Below are positions 1 to 11,848 of a stretch of DNA of 64,000 nucleotides, piece by piece. This stretch comes from Sesamum alatum. Lineage: Eukaryota; Streptophyta; Magnoliopsida; Lamiales; Pedaliaceae. The notes below the pieces were generated by a model that made no database searches, was not told the DNA's origin, and saw only the letters and a list, made by a program, of their open reading frames with translations. The DNA lies in the NCBI GenBank assembly GCA_034509735.1, contig JACGWO010000003.1, forward strand, positions 6,634,001-6,698,000, in the 5' to 3' direction. Both the position numbers and the translations under genes were made by a program. The number at the start of each line of letters is the position of its first letter. Within the stretch, counting starts at the first letter, position 1.

Positions 1-235
1 GCGAGGTGGCGTCGCCAGGCCCTCCTCACCACTGGGCGACGACGGTCGCCAGCGAGGGCGACCGCGTCGCTCCCGACATCTGCGCTGTCGCCCAGCAACA
101 AGGGCGACGCGGTCGCCCATCGCTGCGAGGGCGACCGCGTCGCCCTCGAAATCTGGGCGACGCCGTCGCCCGGACCAGATCTTGGTGACGGCGTCGCCCA
201 GATGGGGAGCGACGGCCGTCGCCCCCCTCTGCGGA
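1..235. repeat. GCGACG/CGTCGC palindromic repeat block
   Basis: The unit GGGCGACG-n-CGTCGCCC and close variants recur about eight times with short spacers, each a near-palindrome able to form a hairpin. CpG density is very high against the AT-rich surroundings. Function is unknown; it is probably the subterminal or internal part of the element annotated here. Confidence 0.6.
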
Positions 236-575
236 GGGTGGGGAAAGGGGGAAGGAGGGGGTGGGGGTGGGGGAGGGGTTGGGTTTTTTTTTTTAAAAAA
301 AAAATAATCTTATTTTATAAAGTATAAATTTTAATTTTATATATTGTGTATATATTATAATTTATAAATATATTTTAATTAAAATTTATATAATATTATA
401 TATATACTTTTAAATGTGAGGGGCATTTTAGTCATTATTCCTAAAAATATGGGTTTAAGTTGACCAGGGGGCGATGTGATCCATTGTTCGTAACATAGGG
501 GTGATGTTTGATATTAAAATTTTCACTGGGGGATTTTTGGTATTTTCCGATATCACAGGGGGTCAAAATGAATTT
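1..575. mobile_element. Right-hand end of a non-coding DNA element
   Basis: A GC-rich block (1-235) is followed by a T/A-run transition near 290, AT-rich DNA, and then text of the kind found at the ends of plant non-autonomous elements (about 415-575: 'ggggcattttagtcatt', 'cagggggtcaaaatgaattt'). Read in reverse it starts GGGTTAAAT, like the MITEs at 34618 and 44344, so a PIF/Harbinger-like origin is possible. The left end lies outside the window, so no target duplication can be tested. No protein is supported; the open frames here only reflect the GC-rich block. Confidence 0.35.
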
Positions 576-1559
576 AACCCTTTTCTTGTTTGTTGCAAGC
601 ACACGACGGGGCATCTTCACTTGGCCTAAGTACTCAAGCCTTCTTCTCCAGCAAACTGAAGCGAGCTCGCAGGAACTAGGAACTGGAAACTTTCGTCTGA
701 ATTTGATATATAGTCTGAATTTAACTCAGTTTCTGATTTTTGAAGACATTTGAATTGGTTAAAACTCCGAGCAGTAATCGGATTAGTTAGTTTTCCAATT
801 CCATCAAACTTAGGCTATTTGAATTGAGTCCAATTGGGACTAATGATCACTCGGTTTATTTGAACTAAACACCTGAATGATGCCTATATAAGAAGCTTAT
901 ATGTGCCGATCCAAACCATGATCTTACTGCATTCTTGAGGTATATTCCAATAGCCAATTTTTTTTCCTTCTTCAATTTATGGTGTGCGCATAAGGTGTTT
1001 GTAGGAAAGCCCCTTCTATTTATCTGCAGATGTTTCAGCCTGTGAGAAGCCTTCGACTCAGGTTTTCCTCTTCGAATTCGATTGGCTTATTACGGTGATG
1101 TTTCTCAATTTGTAATATCAGAGTTTCGTAGCTCCTCTCAAAGTTTCAGCTTGCTTTTTGATGATTTGATTCTTTCAAACATACATAACTTGGATTTTGT
1201 ATTCTCCTTTAGCTTTCAATTTCTTTTCTCAAACTTCCTCTAATCCTTTCGAGTTGGTGCATTGGTGAAGCTTTGGCTTCATTATTACCGTTGGCAACAC
1301 AATACTTTTGAACAGGAGGTAAATCAGCCATGTTCCTTTGTCTATTCATCTTCCTAATTGGATTCTTTAATTGCATTCATCAAATGAGACTCACCAGAAT
1401 TTGTTTGATTTGAAGCTTTATTCAAAACATACTAGTCTTTGGCAAGGCAACTGAGATTGATTAGTTCTGTCAGTTTTTCGAAATCAGATATCCGAAAGAA
1501 CTCTAGAATGGTGGCTACAAAATTGTTGGCCTTCTGCAGGCTTGAATGTAGGATATTTG
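576..1559. other. Non-coding stretch, possible 5' gene remnant
   Basis: No long open frame or known element is recognisable. T-rich, intron-like text alternates with ordinary unique-looking sequence. A 22-codon frame at 1030-1098 begins with a residue pattern rich in R, S and L that resembles a mitochondrial presequence, but it stops at once and has no visible continuation. This may be the 5' part of a host gene cut by the LTR at 1560; that is a guess. Confidence 0.3.
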
Positions 1560-1721
1560 TGAAAGAAGTGGATCGGCCTGAGTACGCGACGAAAGCATGG
1601 TAAAAATAAAAAGAATGAAATTTAAACGCGTTTAAAGGGTATGCCTTTGAAAGTTCTCGAGTTACTCGTATATAAATGCAGAAATCAAATATAAAAACAT
1701 GTATGATAAATAACTATGGAA

Positions 1722-4330
1722 CTAGTTAGTACCCCATGCCAAGGCACGGGAAAATTATATTTTCAATAAAATAAAGAAATAAATTTATAAATAATTTTAA
1801 ATTTGAAATACAAAAATAAATAAACAATAAAGAATTTAAAATTTAAAGTTAAAGTAATTAATAAGTATAAAAATACAAACGTGTATTAGTATAAAAATAA
1901 AGTTAAACTTTTTACTAACTAATTACCTTAAATGATAAGTGATTTTTTTTTATAAAGGTAAAAAATGAATATGTGCTTTAAAATTAATAATGAATATGTG
2001 CTTCAAAATAAAAATAAATAAGGTAAATAATTACCTTAATAAAAAATAATTTATTTCATTAAGTGGTAAAAAAAATCAAAAAAGCCTACCATAGAGCAAA
2101 CATGTAATTTAATAATAAATAAATAATACAAATAATTTCAATTTTAGAACAAAATTAGCATTTAGTAAATAATTCAAAATTAAAATGATTAAGAGAAGAG
2201 GACAAATGGGAGGAATTCGTGATTTTGGAAATGTCATAACAAATCCTTGATTAACAATTTTTTAATTAATGCATTTATTTAGTACAACAACTAACAAAAC
2301 AAATTAATAATGTTAGATATTCAGGAAAAAATAATTAAAATTGGAGAAATTATGTCTTATTGAAATATAAAAATACAGAATAAATACTGAACTTATCAAT
2401 GATTGAATTATAAATCATTAGCATTACCATTGATATAAATATGTACATATTTCACCGACGATTGCAAAAAACAACTCTGTCAAATTTTGAATTCTCACTT
2501 ACATGAAGGTGGAAAGAGAAATTTACATGATAGTGTAGCGTAAGATTTCACAGCTTTGTGATTTACTTTTGTGCTGCTTTTGCAGACCCATTATTTATAA
2601 TATTACAAACTTTTTATTTTGAGTAATTTTAAATTATGAAAGACAATAATAGATAAGTTTTATAAAATTGACTTATCCTTATTATTAATTAAAGTTTTAA
2701 AAATATTTAAATTTTCTAATTGATCACAATCATGAAGTGATTTTCCCTATGATGATTAGAATTTTTTGGATAAACACGAATAATTATAAAAGAATAAATT
2801 ATTATATTGTCAATAAATGTAATATTTTTTTATATAATAATAATCTATAGTTTTTTCATATTATTATTATCTATACACATAATATTTAGATACTGTAGCT
2901 TATTATGTATCAAATATTCAGTAGTCGTACCACTTATAGTATCTTATACAAAATATCATAAATTAAATATTATGACTATATTATAAGAAACTATAATTAT
3001 ATAACGAATAATCAATTCAAACAAATATTTCATATTATTGGATATAATGAACAATAATTGATATTTATATTAATGATATTTTGAATCAAATGAACTTTTA
3101 TTTGTTGGATAAATATATATATTTTTGAATAAACATGTTTTTATATACTTTAAAAATAGATAAACAAATAATATTGATTAGAATATTTGGGATAAGTATA
3201 AAATATTTTTTTTCTTTTTATTTAAAAACTTGTAAATTTTCATTTGGAGCTCATTGAGGTTGTATGCATCTGCATATACATGGTGCCTAGCTGGATAGTC
3301 TCAATGATTCTGTTATTATATATTGATATAGATAAAAAATAACTAATAAACAATTTGGATAAGTGTATAATAATTTATCTTTATCGAAAAGATTTATAAT
3401 CTTTTTAAATAAATGAATAAGTAACATTCTTAAAATTTATTTTTATATCTATTAGTTTTTTTATTTTTATTATTATCATATTACATTTTAATTTTTATAT
3501 AATTAGTCATTGTTACATTATAAAATTAAATTTATTTATATTTTTTATTTTATTAACTTTTTAAAATAGTTTTGTGTCACTTCGAAGTTTATTTTACCTT
3601 GTAAGCAAATATATTTTTATTTTTATTCAAATTAGATAGATGTTAGATTATTTGATTTTAGTTAGTACCTCATGCCAAGGCATGGGAGAATTGTACTTTT
3701 TTTAAATAAGTAAATAAAATTATAAATAATTTACTTTAGAATTTAAATAAATGGTAAATAGTTTAAAATTAAAGTAATTAATAAGTATATAGATGCCAAA
3801 ATATGTTGAATATAAAAATAAATTTAAATTATTTTACTAACTAATAATGAGTGAAACTTTTGAATAAGAATAAACAATGATATAATTATTTAAATGCAAA
3901 TATAATATAAGTAATACTTTTTAAAGTGGCAAAATAAAATTCAAAAAGGTTATAGAAATATCAATCAATATATGCAGGATTATGTCTTCAAAAAATAAAT
4001 AAAAATGATAAGTAATTCAAACTTTGAAATAAAATAAGTAATTGATAAATAATTCAAATTTAAAATTTAAAATAATCCATAAATATGAGAATATGAAATT
4101 ATTATTTAATATCAGTTTTTTTTTAAAATTATATTACTAACCAACTTATCTCAACAATTTTTTGAATCTTTTGGATAAAGACAAACAATTTTATACTTAT
4201 CTAAATGTAAATAAAAAAAAAGGTAATATTTTCTTACATGACACAATAAAATTCAAATAGACTATCCAAGTAAGCGTATGTATGGCGCTCACTTGGATGG
4301 CCTTTATATTTCTGTTTTATTATATATAGA
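1722..4330 (-). mobile_element. Helitron composite (reverse orientation)
   Basis: Read on the minus strand it begins TCTATATATAATAAAACAG at 4330 and ends at 1722 with a GC-rich hairpin (about 1731-1750), then six bases and CTAG, the Helitron 3' signature. Removing it joins ...ACTATGGAA to TAAGCATGGG, which restores the LTR text seen near 57660-57690 and places the insertion between A and T, as Helitrons do. The interior is AT-rich and carries no Rep/helicase frame, so it is non-autonomous. A second 3' end lies inside at 3658. Confidence 0.75.
3658..4330 (-). mobile_element. Inner Helitron unit with its own 3' end
   Basis: At 3658-3690 the hairpin of the 1722 terminus is repeated (TTAG, TTAGTA, then CATGCCAAGGCATGG) and the following 300 bases resemble 1750-2150. 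With the 5' end at 4330 this forms a unit of about 670 bp. Its terminal CTRR reads CTAA and the base outside is T rather than A, so it was probably not an independent target-site insertion. A second 5'-like end lies near 3320-3335. Confidence 0.55.
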
Positions 4331-4769
4331 TAAGCATGGGAAAAATGGAGAGCATAATATAAATGGATGCTACCTCTCTCATTTTTCTCCTCCGATCGGC
4401 TACACACGTTGATCTCCTCTTCGACGTTCGTCCATGCGAGGCCTCAACGTAGAGAGCCTCTAAATGCATCCACACCATACCGGAATCGTGATATTCATCC
4501 TCGTGCTAGCAAGGAATGAAGTAATGGAAAAGAAAATCAAAACCACACTATTAATTAGTGTGTTTCGATCTTCTTTAATTATTAACTTAGTTTTAAACCA
4601 ACGAGAACACAAGGCATTTGGAGAGAGAGAAGTAGGCTTTGGCTTCTTTGAAGAAAGGGCAAAAAATCCTTGGTTGGAGAGAAGAGAAAAATCATCCTAG
4701 CTGTTGTGTGTTAGAGTTGGAATGAAGTTGGGAAAAGTAGAAGAAAGACCTAGTCTTTCAAGCTATAAG

Positions 4770-5132
4770 TAGGGGTGGCAACGAGTTGAGCTCGAGTCGA
4801 GCTCGATTTTGAAGGGTATGGCTCAAGCTCGAGCTAGAGCTCGACGAGTTCGTATAGTTCGAGCTCGAGCTCGAACTTGAGCTCGATTGACGAGCTCGAG
4901 CTTGTAATTATTTGTATAATTTTTTTATATATTTTTTAATTATTGGTATAATTTTTTAATAAAATTATATTATTATAAATTATAATAGTATAGAATATTT
5001 ATATATATAAATTAATTGTTAGGACTTGTTAATTTAAAAAATTAGAAGAGATTACAAATAAATATTAAGGTATAACATAGAATTTATATGTGTCATATTA
5101 AAAAAATATTAAAACTTACTAAATTGTTGATT

Positions 5133-5166
<34 letters not shown>

Positions 5167-5513
5167 GATCGTCATCATCATCGTCGTTGTCATCGTCATC
5201 TTTAGATTAATTCATGGGAATCACTAAGTTTTAACATAAATTTATATGTGTCATATAAAATAATTATTTTAAAAAGATATTATAATTTACTAAATTATTG
5301 ATTAAGTTTATTTTTATATAAACTATAAAAGTTAAATGTATAAATAAATGTATAAATGTATAAACATATAAAAATTCTAAGAATAAAAAAAATATAAAAA
5401 TAATTAAAAAAAAAAAAAAGGAAAAGCTCGCGAGCTTAACGAACAGTATATATTGAGCTCGAGCTCGAGTCGAGCTCAAAATCAAGCCGGCTCGCGCTCG
5501 CCTGCCACCCCCT
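4770..5513. mobile_element. Non-autonomous TIR element, AGCTCGAG-rich ends
   Basis: The ends read AGGGGTGGCA (4771) and TGCCACCCCCT (5503-5513), inverted repeats of each other. The 9-bp sequence AGCTATAAG lies directly outside both (4761-4769, 5514-5522). Subterminal regions are packed with GAGCTCGAG-type words and the middle is AT-rich. No transposase is visible. A 9-bp duplication suggests a Mutator-like source; an 8-bp reading would suggest hAT. It sits inside the inverted solo LTR. Confidence 0.75.
5142..5166. repeat. (ATT)n microsatellite
   Basis: About eight ATT units inside the TIR element, followed by a short run of imperfect GTC/ATC triplets. Confidence 0.9.
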
Positions 5514-6301
5514 AGCTATAAGGAAACTTCCACTTATCTCTCTACCTCTCCAACTTCAACATACACTGTATATGGACGATTTTTAGTCCTCTCTCTACAA
5601 GGAACATTCAACCTTTGACCAAATATAGGTCAAATGTGGCTAGGGCGTGTGCATTAAGACCGCGCTCATTTAATTTGTCCAATTAAATTGAGCCCAATTA
5701 TTTAATCTATTAAACTAATTATTTAATCTAATTAAATAAAATGCCCAACAGAAAAAAGCCCAAGAAAATATCTAATCCAATCAAATATTGACAAGCCTAA
5801 ATGCACTTAATTAGTTAATGAATCCAATCCAGTTAATTAATTACGCCCAAATAAAATATAATTAGTCCACTAATCATTTCTAGCCCAACTTTAATTAATA
5901 AATCAAATCCATTAATTAGACAAGCCCATCTTACTAATTAATTAATAAATCCAATCCACTAATTAATTAACCCAAGTCAATTTAAATTAATCCAATTAAT
6001 TTAAAAGGCCAAATTCAGAATTTAGTTAATATAATTAAAAAAATTTGGATCATCCATCCAATAGAGGTCCTCGATTGGGAACGTTTCAGACCAACCTTCA
6101 GAAGTTGCTTTCATAGTCGCTAACCTATGCGCAACCCAACTCTATGGATTTAACCATTCAGTCTGTGGATATTTGTTGTGATGTTGAAATGCCATTCAAC
6201 GTTAGTAGTAAGCACAACAAGAATCCATTTGTATTAATAAAAATTGACAAATAGTTTCCGAAACCGTCAATCAATTGCCTTTCTGGTCATCTATTCTAAC
6301 A

Positions 6302-6870
6302 ATTGGTGTTTGGTTCTATAGTTGTAACCATATCCGAATTTTGTCTCCATATTGAAGGTTTCATCTCAGAAAATACTGTGTATGTAGCCCATAAAGTTTG
6401 GAATTAGAAGTGTTAAGGCATATCTTGTAGCTCTTTCAAGTATTTGATACCAACTCAAGTGGGAGTGGATTTTACCTTGATCCTATCGGAATAATTTTAT
6501 TAGCAACAATAATATGCATGCCAAATATTCCAAACATAATGCTAGCCAACCATTGTTGTCAGATTGGGAATAGTAACATCCAACAATAACATGTTAGCTT
6601 AACTTCATAAGCATGTTAAATTCACGTACTAAGAGAAATATGTGGCTCAACTTCTTTGATGTCTCTACCCTCCATGCTACTTTATAATTCATTTGGGTTA
6701 AAAAAACATTAAAATGCAATCAAATTCTTTCCTTGTGTTTGAATAGATTACAACATGATTTACTTTAAATACATATCTTTCCCTTCCGGTTAACAATACT
6801 TGGTCATCCTTGACGAGGAAAATCAACATATGGAAAAAGGCACAATATTGGTGGTTTAGTCCCCCTAGTC
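6302..6870. other. No gene recognised
   Basis: AT-moderate sequence between the inverted solo LTR and the PMD pseudogene. No open frame, terminal repeat or known element was recognised. It may be the 5' flank of the PMD gene. Confidence 0.4.
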
Positions 6871-8848
6871 AGTAAAAAAATGAATTCATGGCCAAGATTA
6901 ACGAACTCTTCTTACTTGGACGAATGGTCTCAAGAACTTTCTTTGAGCAAGACAACTAAGATGTGGACTTTACGAGCTACTCACCATGAGTTTCCTCGTC
7001 TTCAACAATTAAATGATATCACCCCTTTTACCAACTTTGGCCATTCTATCATTAAAGGTGATGCAAAGTGAGATGGTGATCTTCAATTTATTGGAGAATT
7101 CCACCACAACAAAGGATATTGGGAGTGGACAGAAGATATACTTGGTCGATGCGGAAAAAAATTACAGTTCATCAAAGAATACGATGTCGTTTCTGCTTCG
7201 TTGTTTACTTATGATTATAATTCCGACATCATCAAGGCATTTTTTGAAGCATGGTGCCCCCTTACGAATACTTTACTTACCTCTATCAGAGATTTGTCCA
7301 TTTCATTGTGGGATTTACATGACCTCGCTCGACTTCACCAGACCAGGTGCGCTAGAGCTTACCAACATTGACGAGAAAGGAGATAGATTCCTTTTTTGTT
7401 CCAGTAAGTATTTACGTTATGGTTATCACTTACTTTAGCTTGCCATTGAGAGTTAGTGCTCCCACATTTCTATCGATAAATTGGTGGAGTTTTGGTCTAA
7501 GAAGGTTCTCAAGTACCATTTGCCTCCTCCACGTAAAGAGAAGAAAGCAGTTCGGCCTAAATCAACTCATAACCCTCTTGTTGATATCAAAGTTCATGAG
7601 ACATGATCAACTATCAAGGAGGTTTTATTCTTCGAGCTAAGCATCAAAGGAGTCTCAAGGAGGAAACTTACTAAGTGGCATATTTAGTTTGTTGGCTCTG
7701 TACATGCGTTCTTCTCGGTAAGGACGTTAATTCCATATGTTTGAGTACCTTCAAGATGGCATCCATGATGGCGAGTGGTCAATGAGTGAGCCTAGCTATT
7801 CCTATTTTGGTGAGTATCTATGGAGATTTGGATATCATTGCAACTTCTCCAAGACCTACCCGTACAAGTCCTTCTTTTCCCAACCACGTTGTATGCGTGG
7901 CTAGCGTACTACTTTAACACTCATTATCCGGTTTTGCAAGGGTTTTCTAGTTAAGGGGGTGCGAAGTATTACGACCTGCTAGAAGTACGCAAGTAAATTC
8001 ATATGGTCGAATTTGTCTCTTGGACTTGCAATATGAATGAGGCCTTCAAATCCGTTGATAATGGTAATGCTGATGAGTTCGAATATAATCACTTCACTCC
8101 AATTCGTGCGAGTTATCTTACTCTTGGTCAAGTCTATAAATTTATTATTGAGCCTTACAGTCCTCATAGATCTGGGCGCCAATTTGGATATTATCAAGAC
8201 ATACTGGGGGTTATTAAATATGACGCGTGCAACCACTTTAGAAGAAGGACTTTGTTATTGGCGCTTGTGTGTTCTATCTAAGCTCTCGTCAAAAGGTTGT
8301 TTCCCTTGTCTTCCTACTAACGCCAAGAAATTCTCCTTAGAAGCTTACAAAGCATGGTGGACCAAAGTCCATGGGACCTTTCTTGATGACAATACTGCAT
8401 GATTGATTATCCCGAATTTGAATAAGATTACGTTCAAACGTAAAAAGCATGAAGACATGATGTTGACGATGGTGAGAAAAATCTTCCACATGTGTGTGTT
8501 CCTTTTACTGCGGTTAAGTGTAACCCTCAAGCTGTAGTTGTTGATACAAGTAAAAGAAAGGACTCTTCACATGATTTAGAGGACAACGATAGTAGCAACA
8601 AGGATCGTAACTGAAAAAGGCAAACGAAGGAGCTTGAACCTTTAAAAGCAACTAAGGCTGATGATAATGCGTCTTAATCTTCCTTGGAAGATTGAGTTGC
8701 ACAGGTCATCTCTTCTCAATTAAATAAGTTTATGCTTCCAATTTTATGATATCCTTTCTAGAGTTGTCTTCTTTTCCTCTTTTAGTTAGAAAATAAAGTC
8801 CTTGCCATTGGTGCCACTAATGAGTCTCAAAATAGTCAAAAGAGATAT

Positions 8849-9176
8849 TTATAATGTCCAAAGTTTTTTTTATATAATTGTGGGGCAAATTGGTCGGTAC
8901 AAAACAAAATTAAATTCATTGATAAACAAATTATAACTTGAAATTTGAATATATTAAAACTTGAAGGGATTAAATGAGAGCTTTATAAAATATATGGGGT
9001 CAAATTATATAAATTGAGAACTTAAGGATCAACTTGTAATTTTTATAAAAAAATTTTAAAAAAAAAAGAGAGAGAGAAAATAAGATAACTATCAAGTGGC
9101 AGGACGCGGGCCGTGCTTCCACTTAGGATAAAATGGGAGAGGCAAATGGTGCATGCGCGCATCACTTGAAATAAAC

Positions 9177-9212
<36 letters not shown>

Positions 9213-11147
9213 CAACAAGAAACTATTCTTGTCTTCAATTTTCATTTTCTGCTTAAGTCTTCGGCGACAACACCTTTGTGCACCCAATTAGGTAAGAAAT
9301 TCATATTATAAAATTATTAATTAGTTTGCTAATTATATTATTTGATTAGTTAATTTATTAGATGTAATTTCTACTATTCAAAGTAATGTTTAATAGAAAA
9401 ATTTAATAAATTTGAGTATTTATAGATTAGTGATCGTTAAATATTTAATTTAAAATGGAGGTATTATAGCTAATTAATTAAATTACTTAATCGATTAGAT
9501 ATAGTTGTTCTTATAATTGGTTTACTCAATTTCATCAGGTTGATCAACCAAACACTTAATTATATGTAGTGGTGTTAAATTAATTACTATAATAGTGAAG
9601 AATTGACGTAAATTAATAGATATATTAGAAAATTATGTTTGAGAAATATTAAAAAATTATATTTGAGAAATATTATATTTATTATAAAGGAATATGAGAT
9701 TTTGTAATAATTTAATTCGGGATTGTTATTAAGAACGATTGGAGCTATAAAAATATGAGAGGTTTGATAAAGTAAACTCTATGAGTTAATTGACAAATTA
9801 TATATATACCTAAAAAGCTAGGAATGTCTAGTTATTCAGAAGAATACGGAACGAAGATTTGAAGTTTGATAGGAACCAAATATTAGAAGATATGTGAAAA
9901 ATGTACGAATAATTTAATATTTTATCTAGAATTTATGATATTTTTGATATGTTAAATATACGTGTTATAAATTTATTATAGGAGGCGAAGATAAAGTAGA
10001 TGGTTGATCAGCTCATTTTACCAACATAATTATTTGTGATTTGAGATAACTATAGTTAATCGAATTTTATATATATATATATATATATGGGTTATATACT
10101 TGATCATGAATTGTTGGTTATTTGTTTGGATTATCCATTATCCTGTGCAGTTGTCATTATGTGCTCATATGTGGTTTTGGTGTAAGAAAGATGAGTGAAC
10201 GATTGCGTGATATTATATATGATTGTTGAATAAAATTCAATGACGAGTTATTGATGGTGAACTGATTGTTGAATGAAAATAAATGATGAGATTATTGATG
10301 GAAATATTGTGAATTGAGATAAAAAGATGGATGACCTAACTGGGAGACATATTGCAATGGCTTATCATGATATGATTAATGACGAGCTGTGTGTTGTCAA
10401 TTGATCAATGGAGATGATGTGACATATATGATTGATGATGGGATATCATATGAGGTATGTGTGGTGTTGTATCATTGATGATAAGGTGTCGTACTGTGTG
10501 TTGTGTGATATCGAGAAAAAAGAAAGATATTGTGATGGATGTGATGATAGTCGGCAAAGACCATTGAGTATGCACTCCAACTTTAGTAAGCAAAGGCCTA
10601 AGAGAATAATAAATAGTAATTTTGAGTATATTATGTTGTTTATCAATCTATGATTATTGATATTGGTTATTTTGTGATTTTGTGGTAATTGCATGATGAA
10701 TGATTGTTGGTCAGTGTCAATTGCATGGAATTTCTCCTAATGTGCATGTGTATGTATATATATATAAATAAGTTGATTTGGTATACTTATTGAGTAGGCA
10801 GCTCATTTCTTGCCACACAATTTTCAGGAGATACATCACAATGACTAGCCGAATTAGATCATAAGCCGACCATCAGTATTACTAGGTGGATCAGCAGTGA
10901 TATCTTGAGTTATGAGCTATACTACATAATTTGATAGATATCAAATTTTCATTAAATGTGTATTTTAAGCTTTGAATAACTGGAACCCTCACTTTTCTCC
11001 TTTCCTTGTATTTATAAATGCTAAGATTGAGAATTAAATGCAAACTCCTTATGTATCCATAATATAGCGAGTAAAATATGATTTATCTTATTGGGTTATA
11101 TGGAAATTTCTTATAATATGGAATATAATTATGAAGGGGGTGTTACA
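8849..11147 (+). mobile_element. Solo LTR of a chromovirus-type Ty3/gypsy element
   Basis: GATAT lies on both sides (8844-8848, 11148-11152). The left end reads like a decayed TGTAATGTCC start and the right end is GGGGTGTTACA, the usual termini of chromovirus LTRs. No gag or pol lies between; the interior is AT-rich with a (TA)n run near 9180. Removing it rejoins the PMD reading frame. The frame calls at 10400-10700 are not supported as genes. Confidence 0.7.
9180..9208. repeat. (TA)n microsatellite
   Basis: About 14 TA units inside the solo LTR. Confidence 0.9.
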
Positions 11148-11305
11148 GATATCTAAATCGCCGAGTGTTTGAACGACTATCTCCTTGCACTGAGGTTTCA
11201 ATTTTCCAAGGCCAAAAGTATATTCTTGAACAACAAACTCTGTTTGTCCGAAACTTGTGGCATTTTCTCAAAGAAAAGATTTCAAATGCCTCAATTAATG
11301 ACATT

Positions 11306-11707
11306 TGTTAAAAGGAAGAAGGACCAATAAAATGTGCACGCACTTGATCCAGGCTGAAGACCCTTTCCTCATATGCGTGCTTTGCTGACAGAAATGTTTT
11401 AACACTTCTTCCAATAGTTAGTCTAAGACACGTCTTTATTATTTTAGAAGGTCGCATCTTCTAAGTTAGCGTTTTTTCCTTTGTATAACACTTATTCAGT
11501 TTTTGGTTAGTTATTTTGTTTAGTTAGGTAATGACAGTTTAGGGTTTGTTAGACCCTCATTAACTGCCGTTTACTTCTTCTATTTATTGGGCAAGCTAGC
11601 TCTTCCTGTAATCAAGATTCTTTTCTATTCTTTTCTCCATTGATATACAAACTACTACAAGAGCTTCTAAACTCATCCATGGCTTCTTTCAATTTCGTTT
11701 TTCAGCA
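11306..11707 (+). repeat. 5' LTR of the small copia element
   Basis: 402 bp, TGTTAAAAGG... to ...TTTCAGCA. It matches 13380-13774 along its whole length with scattered substitutions. Confidence 0.92.
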
Positions 11708-11720
11708 TGGTATCAGAGCC
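11708..11720 (+). promoter_or_regulatory. Primer binding site, initiator-Met tRNA type
   Basis: TGGTATCAGAGCC directly follows the 5' LTR and is the standard complement of the 3' end of plant tRNA-iMet. Confidence 0.9.
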
Positions 11721-11848
11721 ATCGTTTGATGCTCTCGGGTCTTGCCTTTGTTTTAGCGAAGAAATTAGCTGGGTTTTTCTTTTTGTTCTTGCTTCTATTT
11801 CTTTATAGAATTGATTCTTGTTTCTGGGTTAGTTTTTCATTTTGAGCG

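Larger units (their letters stand above)
1560..6301 (-). mobile_element. Inverted solo LTR, copia family A, interrupted
   Basis: The right end (6060-6301) is the reverse complement of an LTR start: TGTTAGAATAG then text matching the solo LTR at 55651. The left end (1560-1721) and 4331-4769 match the last part of that LTR. The flanks are ATTTG (1555-1559) and ATTGG (6302-6306), a 5-bp duplication with one change. No internal coding region lies between the ends, so this is a solo LTR made by LTR-LTR recombination. It is interrupted by a Helitron (1722-4330) and a TIR element (4770-5513) and has lost several hundred bases near 6060. Confidence 0.75.

Noticed and set aside
8003..8402. Three overlapping frames in the 8.0-8.4 kb region
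   Set aside because: Only the text matching PMD is kept, as part of the pseudogene; the others are shadows.
10405..10694. Overlapping frames of 60-82 codons
   Set aside because: They sit in the solo LTR and contain only low-complexity AT-rich translation.
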